Positions 60,949 to 64,000 of a DNA stretch of 64,000 nucleotides are shown one piece after another. Position 1 is the first letter of the stretch. Every line of letters starts with the position of its first letter. Source of the stretch: Candidatus Flexicrinis affinis (GTDB taxonomy: Bacteria; Chloroflexota; Anaerolineae; Aggregatilineales; Phototrophicaceae); the NCBI GenBank assembly GCA_016716525.1, contig JADJWE010000006.1, positions 62,001 to 126,000 of the forward strand, read 5' to 3'. Position numbers and translations under genes: made by a program. The notes below the pieces were generated by a model. That model was not told where the DNA came from. It did no database searches and worked only from the letters and a program-made list of their open reading frames with translations.

Positions 60949-62520
60949 CTACGGCAGCTCGGCGTGTTCTAACAACCAGTCGGTCACGGCGTCGAGGAAG
61001 CCGTCCACAAAACGCGGTTGAAGCAGCGTGTATTCCGACGGCGAACCGGTCGCCGCAAGCTGGAACAGGTGATTGGCCGCGGGCAGTGTCTCGACCGTGA
61101 CGTCGAGATTGCGCGCACGTGCCATCGCCGCCTCGAACGCAGGCCGGTGGAGTGCCGGATCGATCTGCGTGTCCAGTTCACCGAATAGGGCCAACACGGG
61201 TACCGTCACGATCGACCAGTCGGTCGACGGATCGTAGTTGAGCAGGAACGGCCACCACGGCCCGTCGAAACTGAGGAACTGCACGTTTGCGACCTCGCGG
61301 ATGAACACGTCGATGTCGGTGACGCCCATCTGCTCCAACTGTTCCTGCGTTAGCTCGGCGGCCTGTTCGCGGATCAGCAGCTCGAGTTCGGTGCGCGCAC
61401 CGGCCGTATCGCCGGCCGCAACGCGCGGGAAGAACCGGCCAAGAAAGTCCAGTTGCTCGGCGATTGCCGCGGCATCCTCGCCGTCGGCTTGATACACGCG
61501 CTCGGTTTGGTGCAGGATCGACTGCAGTCCGTCGACTGCCTGCGGCGCGAGCGCGACGACAAAGGCGATGTCGTTTCGGCTGCTCAGGATGATCGCGGCC
61601 GCGTTTGCCCCTTCGCCATGCGCGATCAACCCGACCTGTGCGGAATCGATGTCGTCGCGGGCCAGCAGCGCGTCAAGCGCGGCCGAGGCGTCAACCGCGA
61701 AGTCGCCGGTGGTCGCCTGATCGTGATCCCCGCGCGACCGGCCAACGCCCCGCTCGTCATAACGCAAGACGGCGAAACCCGCGCGCGTAAGATGATCGCT
61801 CAAGACCGCAAACATCGGGAACGATCCGCTGATGAGCTGCGTCTCGTCTTCGGTAACGCCCACCAGCGCGCCGTCACGGTCGTGCGGGCCGCTGGAGCTA
61901 ACGAGGACGACCACAGGATGCGGGCCGTCGCCTTCGGGCAGCGTCAACGTGCCGGACAGCTCGGTGCCATCTGCGGCCGTAAACGAGACGTCCTCTGCGG
62001 TGTAAGGCGTGTCCTCTGGCAGCACGTCGGCGCTGCTCAGCGGCACGAGCCCATCGACCGCCGGCAGGAATACCGCCTGCTTGAGCGCGTCGTGCTCTTC
62101 GACGACCGACGCGAGGATGATGAAGTACGTCAGCGTTCCCTGCCCGGTAATCGCCACGTCGATCGCCGCGTCCGACCCGGCCGGCGCGAGAATCTCATAG
62201 ATCGCCCACGTCAGCCCGTTGGCATCGCGGATTTCGACCGGCTCCGGCACGGTGTCGATACCGAACTGCGGCAGCAGCGAAACCAGCACGACATCCGGCG
62301 CTTCCGTGCGCGCCTGCTGCGCCATGAGGACCTGCGCGCCCGACTCGCGGCTCCACAACCCGGCAGTGACCTGTACCCAACTGCTCGGCACGACGCCCGT
62401 GAACGTATAGTTGAAGTCGGTAAACGGCACCAGAATGATGTCGTCGGCGGCCTCTTGCGCTACCGTTCCGGTCAGGACGAACACGGCCAGCAGCACAGCG
62501 GCGACAATCCGTTTGATCAT
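60949..62520 (-). CDS. Secreted alpha/beta-hydrolase with altered nucleophile
   Basis: 523 aa. Signal peptide MIKRIVAAVLLAVFVLTGTVA; the first about 165 residues form a beta-rich domain. The hydrolase domain has VLVSSSGPHDRDG, YDERGVGRSRG, an elbow reading GLIAHGEGAN, VPVLALFGELDTQI and LPAANHLFQ. The expected Ser (GHSEG in relatives) is Gly302, codon 61615-61617. Asp and His of the triad remain, so catalysis is in doubt. Confidence 0.82.
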   Translation of the reverse strand: MIKRIVAAVLLAVFVLTGTVAQEAADDIILVPFTDFNYTFTGVVPSSWVQVTAGLWSRESGAQVLMAQQARTEAPDVVLVSLLPQFGIDTVPEPVEIRDANGLTWAIYEILAPAGSDAAIDVAITGQGTLTYFIILASVVEEHDALKQAVFLPAVDGLVPLSSADVLPEDTPYTAEDVSFTAADGTELSGTLTLPEGDGPHPVVVLVSSSGPHDRDGALVGVTEDETQLISGSFPMFAVLSDHLTRAGFAVLRYDERGVGRSRGDHDQATTGDFAVDASAALDALLARDDIDSAQVGLIAHGEGANAAAIILSSRNDIAFVVALAPQAVDGLQSILHQTERVYQADGEDAAAIAEQLDFLGRFFPRVAAGDTAGARTELELLIREQAAELTQEQLEQMGVTDIDVFIREVANVQFLSFDGPWWPFLLNYDPSTDWSIVTVPVLALFGELDTQIDPALHRPAFEAAMARARNLDVTVETLPAANHLFQLAATGSPSEYTLLQPRFVDGFLDAVTDWLLEHAELP

Positions 62521-62586
62521 GAGCAGTGCCTCACGTCGGTTGGCGTATAATCGCGGCTATTGTACAAGCACACCCGCGGTCGCCGT

Positions 62587-63378
62587 ATGCCCAAGCCGAT
62601 CGAACCGTACTTGCCCGACCTCTCCAACCCCGATGAAAAGGTGCGCCGCGCGGCGGTCAAAGGGCTGCGCCAGTCGCGCAACCCGGCGGCCCTGCCGCAC
62701 TTGATCGCCGCGCTGGACGACCGCTCGTTCGGCGTGATCTACCATGCCGTGCGCGGGCTGGAGGCGCTCGGCGACCCGGCCGCGATCCCCCCGCTGATCG
62801 CGATGCTCGAACGCGACCGGAGCTGCGATGTGTGCGACGAGATTGGCGCGGCGCTGACCGAATTCGGCGAGACGGCCGTCGACCCGATGATCGATGCGCT
62901 GAAGTCGCCCTCGCCGCGCGCCCGGTCGATCGCCGCGCGCTGCCTCGGCCAGATCGGCGATCCGCGCGCAGTGCCCGGCCTGATTGGCCTGCTGGACGAC
63001 CCGCACCCGTGGCCGCTGAGCGCCGCGCTGGCGGCGCTGTGGCGGCTCAAGGACGCGCGCGCGACCGATCCGCTGGCGGCCTTCCTCAGCCGTCCGGAAG
63101 ACGCACTCCCGGCCGACGAGGTCACCTCCCCGTACGATCAGAAGCGCGCGGCCGCCTACGCGCTGGCCGAGCTGGGCGATCCGCGCGCGATCGACACCCT
63201 CGCCGACGCGTACACGCGTGACCGCGGCTCATGCGTGACCACCATCCAGCAGCTGGGCAAGATTCACGATGCCCGCGTGCGCCCGCTGATCGAACGCTAT
63301 CTGGACGCCGACCCGCAGACCCTGTGCGCGTCGCAGGCACGGGCCACGCTCGAACACCTTAAAGCGCGGGGGCGGTAG
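62587..63378 (+). CDS. HEAT-repeat (PBS lyase-like) protein
   Basis: 263 aa from the ATG at 62587; a TTG at 62560 is also open. Regular HEAT repeats of 30-31 residues (VRRAAVKGLRQSRNPAALPHL, YHAVRGLEALGDPAAIPPLI, ARCLGQIGDPRAVPGLIGLL, AYALAELGDPRAIDTLADAY). No enzyme motif; probably a protein-binding scaffold. A TATAAT -10 in GCGTATAAT precedes it at 62546. Confidence 0.9.
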   Translation: MPKPIEPYLPDLSNPDEKVRRAAVKGLRQSRNPAALPHLIAALDDRSFGVIYHAVRGLEALGDPAAIPPLIAMLERDRSCDVCDEIGAALTEFGETAVDPMIDALKSPSPRARSIAARCLGQIGDPRAVPGLIGLLDDPHPWPLSAALAALWRLKDARATDPLAAFLSRPEDALPADEVTSPYDQKRAAAYALAELGDPRAIDTLADAYTRDRGSCVTTIQQLGKIHDARVRPLIERYLDADPQTLCASQARATLEHLKARGR

Positions 63379-63382
63379 TACA

Positions 63383-63516
63383 TTGGGGCGCTGCCCCAAA
63401 CCCCGCCAGAAGGCTTTCGCCCTCTGGACTCCTATACCCGCAGATTTGATGCGCATGCGCATCAGTTTCGCAGTAACGGGGTCAAGGGATGTAAATCCCT
63501 TGTGGAGGCTGGATCG
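63383..63516 (+). repeat. Modular stem-loop intergenic repeat, copy 5
   Basis: TTGGGGC-GCT-GCCCCAA hairpin, CCAGAAGGCTTTCGCCCTCTGG arm ending GGACTCC, perfect 18-bp palindrome TGATGCGCA/TGCGCATCA (63447-63464), then GTAACGGGGT and the CAAGGGAT-GTAA-ATCCCTTG hairpin (63483-63502), then TGGAGGCTGG. Same order as copy 1. Located between the HEAT gene and the sensor gene. Confidence 0.85.
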
Positions 63517-63679
63517 CCGGCGTTTCGGGCTCAGCGCGGAAATTGTGAATTACCCAGTATCGCCACTGAGCCATCTGACATCATGATGTCCTCATTGACA
63601 GAATTGGTGGTATGCAATACGGTGTAATAACACGTTCCATTCGGGGTGCAGGGTGATTAACCGGGGTACACTGTCCTCG
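63517..63679. other. Spacer before the partial sensor gene
   Basis: No gene is seen. It probably holds the sensor gene's promoter; GGTGCAGGGTGATT and an ACACTGTCC near the start do not form clear boxes. Confidence 0.3.
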
Positions 63680-64000
63680 ATGTTTGACATCCGCCGCAGC
63701 TTCCGGGCGCGGCTTGGATTTGTAACTCTAGCCGTCCAAGTAATCGTCGGGGTGGTGGCCACGGCATTTATTACGGCCGACGCGCTGCGCACCGCACAAG
63801 AAGGCGTTGGTGCTCGACTGGCCGACCTTGCAACATACGTGTCGGACACGTTCGACTGGACGATGTTCGAGCGCGTCCGCGAAATCCGGGTATCCGCGTC
63901 CCAAGTGATCCTCATTCACCCGGAGAGCCCAATCAGCGATAAACGGGAACTTCTCGAACTGGTACATGCAAACCACTCCGATTTTGCGTGGATCGGCCTC
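63680..64000 (+). CDS. dCache-type membrane sensor protein, N-terminal part (runs off the window)
   Basis: 107 residues to the edge, open. MFDIRRSFRARLGFVTLAVQ start, a first membrane helix (VIVGVVATAFITAD, about 20-35), then an extracytoplasmic segment with ARLADLATYVSD, MFERVREIRVSAS, and SDFAWIGL near the edge, which matches the start of dCache sensor domains. The output module (histidine kinase, GGDEF or chemoreceptor) lies outside. Start ATG 63680 chosen; a weak ribosome site. Confidence 0.65.
   Translation, partial: MFDIRRSFRARLGFVTLAVQVIVGVVATAFITADALRTAQEGVGARLADLATYVSDTFDWTMFERVREIRVSASQVILIHPESPISDKRELLELVHANHSDFAWIGL

Noticed and set aside
25309..63516. CRISPR array
   Set aside because: The five repeats lie far apart and differ in length and content; no regular spacers occur anywhere.
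1..64000. tRNA or rRNA genes
   Set aside because: No cloverleaf with a GGTTCGAATCC-type arm and no rRNA core sequence was found by eye; a tool search would be needed to exclude short or unusual ones.

Overview
The window is high-GC DNA (roughly 60-65%) that reads like a member of the Chloroflexota, most likely Anaerolineae. This is an inference from gene style: secreted proteins with Thr/Pro linkers joined to SH3, LysM, CAP or CARDB domains, an alpha-2-macroglobulin, a CUT1/glycerol-type sugar importer, a BmpA-type importer with an inflated permease, and a housekeeping set (ddl, holA, priA, map, plsY, coaX, uvrC). No rRNA, tRNA or CRISPR array was recognised. Both ends cut genes: the 3' part of an alpha-2-macroglobulin at the left edge and the 5' part of a dCache sensor at the right edge.

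Layout. 2157-18063 is one catabolic locus built around a GntR/HutC regulator (12481-13272). Leftward runs an acetoacetate-decarboxylase-like gene, a binding protein, two permeases, a small membrane protein, two ATPases, a DeoC-type aldolase, an FGGY kinase and a 2-hydroxyacid dehydrogenase. Rightward run a quinone oxidoreductase, an MRJP/yellow-like propeller, a second FGGY kinase and a DHDPS-family aldolase. Two nearly identical arrays of an 8-bp direct repeat (TGACA-N3, four units) sit in the same register over the -35 boxes of the two outward promoters, so the locus looks like one regulon for uptake and breakdown of a sugar, polyol or sugar acid. A frameshifted ISL3 element (18205-19872) separates it from ddl, a TIR-like membrane protein and a PadR-controlled pair. 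23115-31384 is mostly housekeeping. 31592-34077 holds small secreted or membrane proteins, including three tandem paralogous micro-genes, each with its own promoter. 35891-43053 holds secreted propeller, M23 and aminopeptidase-like proteins. 45862-50229 has a beta-helix protein, an MGT glycosyltransferase and a flavin monooxygenase. 50726-55821 is a nucleoside/BmpA-type ABC importer without its binding protein. 55897-63378 has envelope or glycan genes, an ABC exporter, a hydrolase that lacks its nucleophile, and a HEAT-repeat protein.

The most unusual non-coding signal is a modular, stem-loop-rich intergenic repeat present five times (25309, 29139, 45640, 47569, 63383), always just 3' of a plus-strand gene. 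Its hairpins covary between copies, and four copies carry a perfect central palindrome whose sequence differs each time. All functional calls come from reading the sequence by eye. No database search was run.
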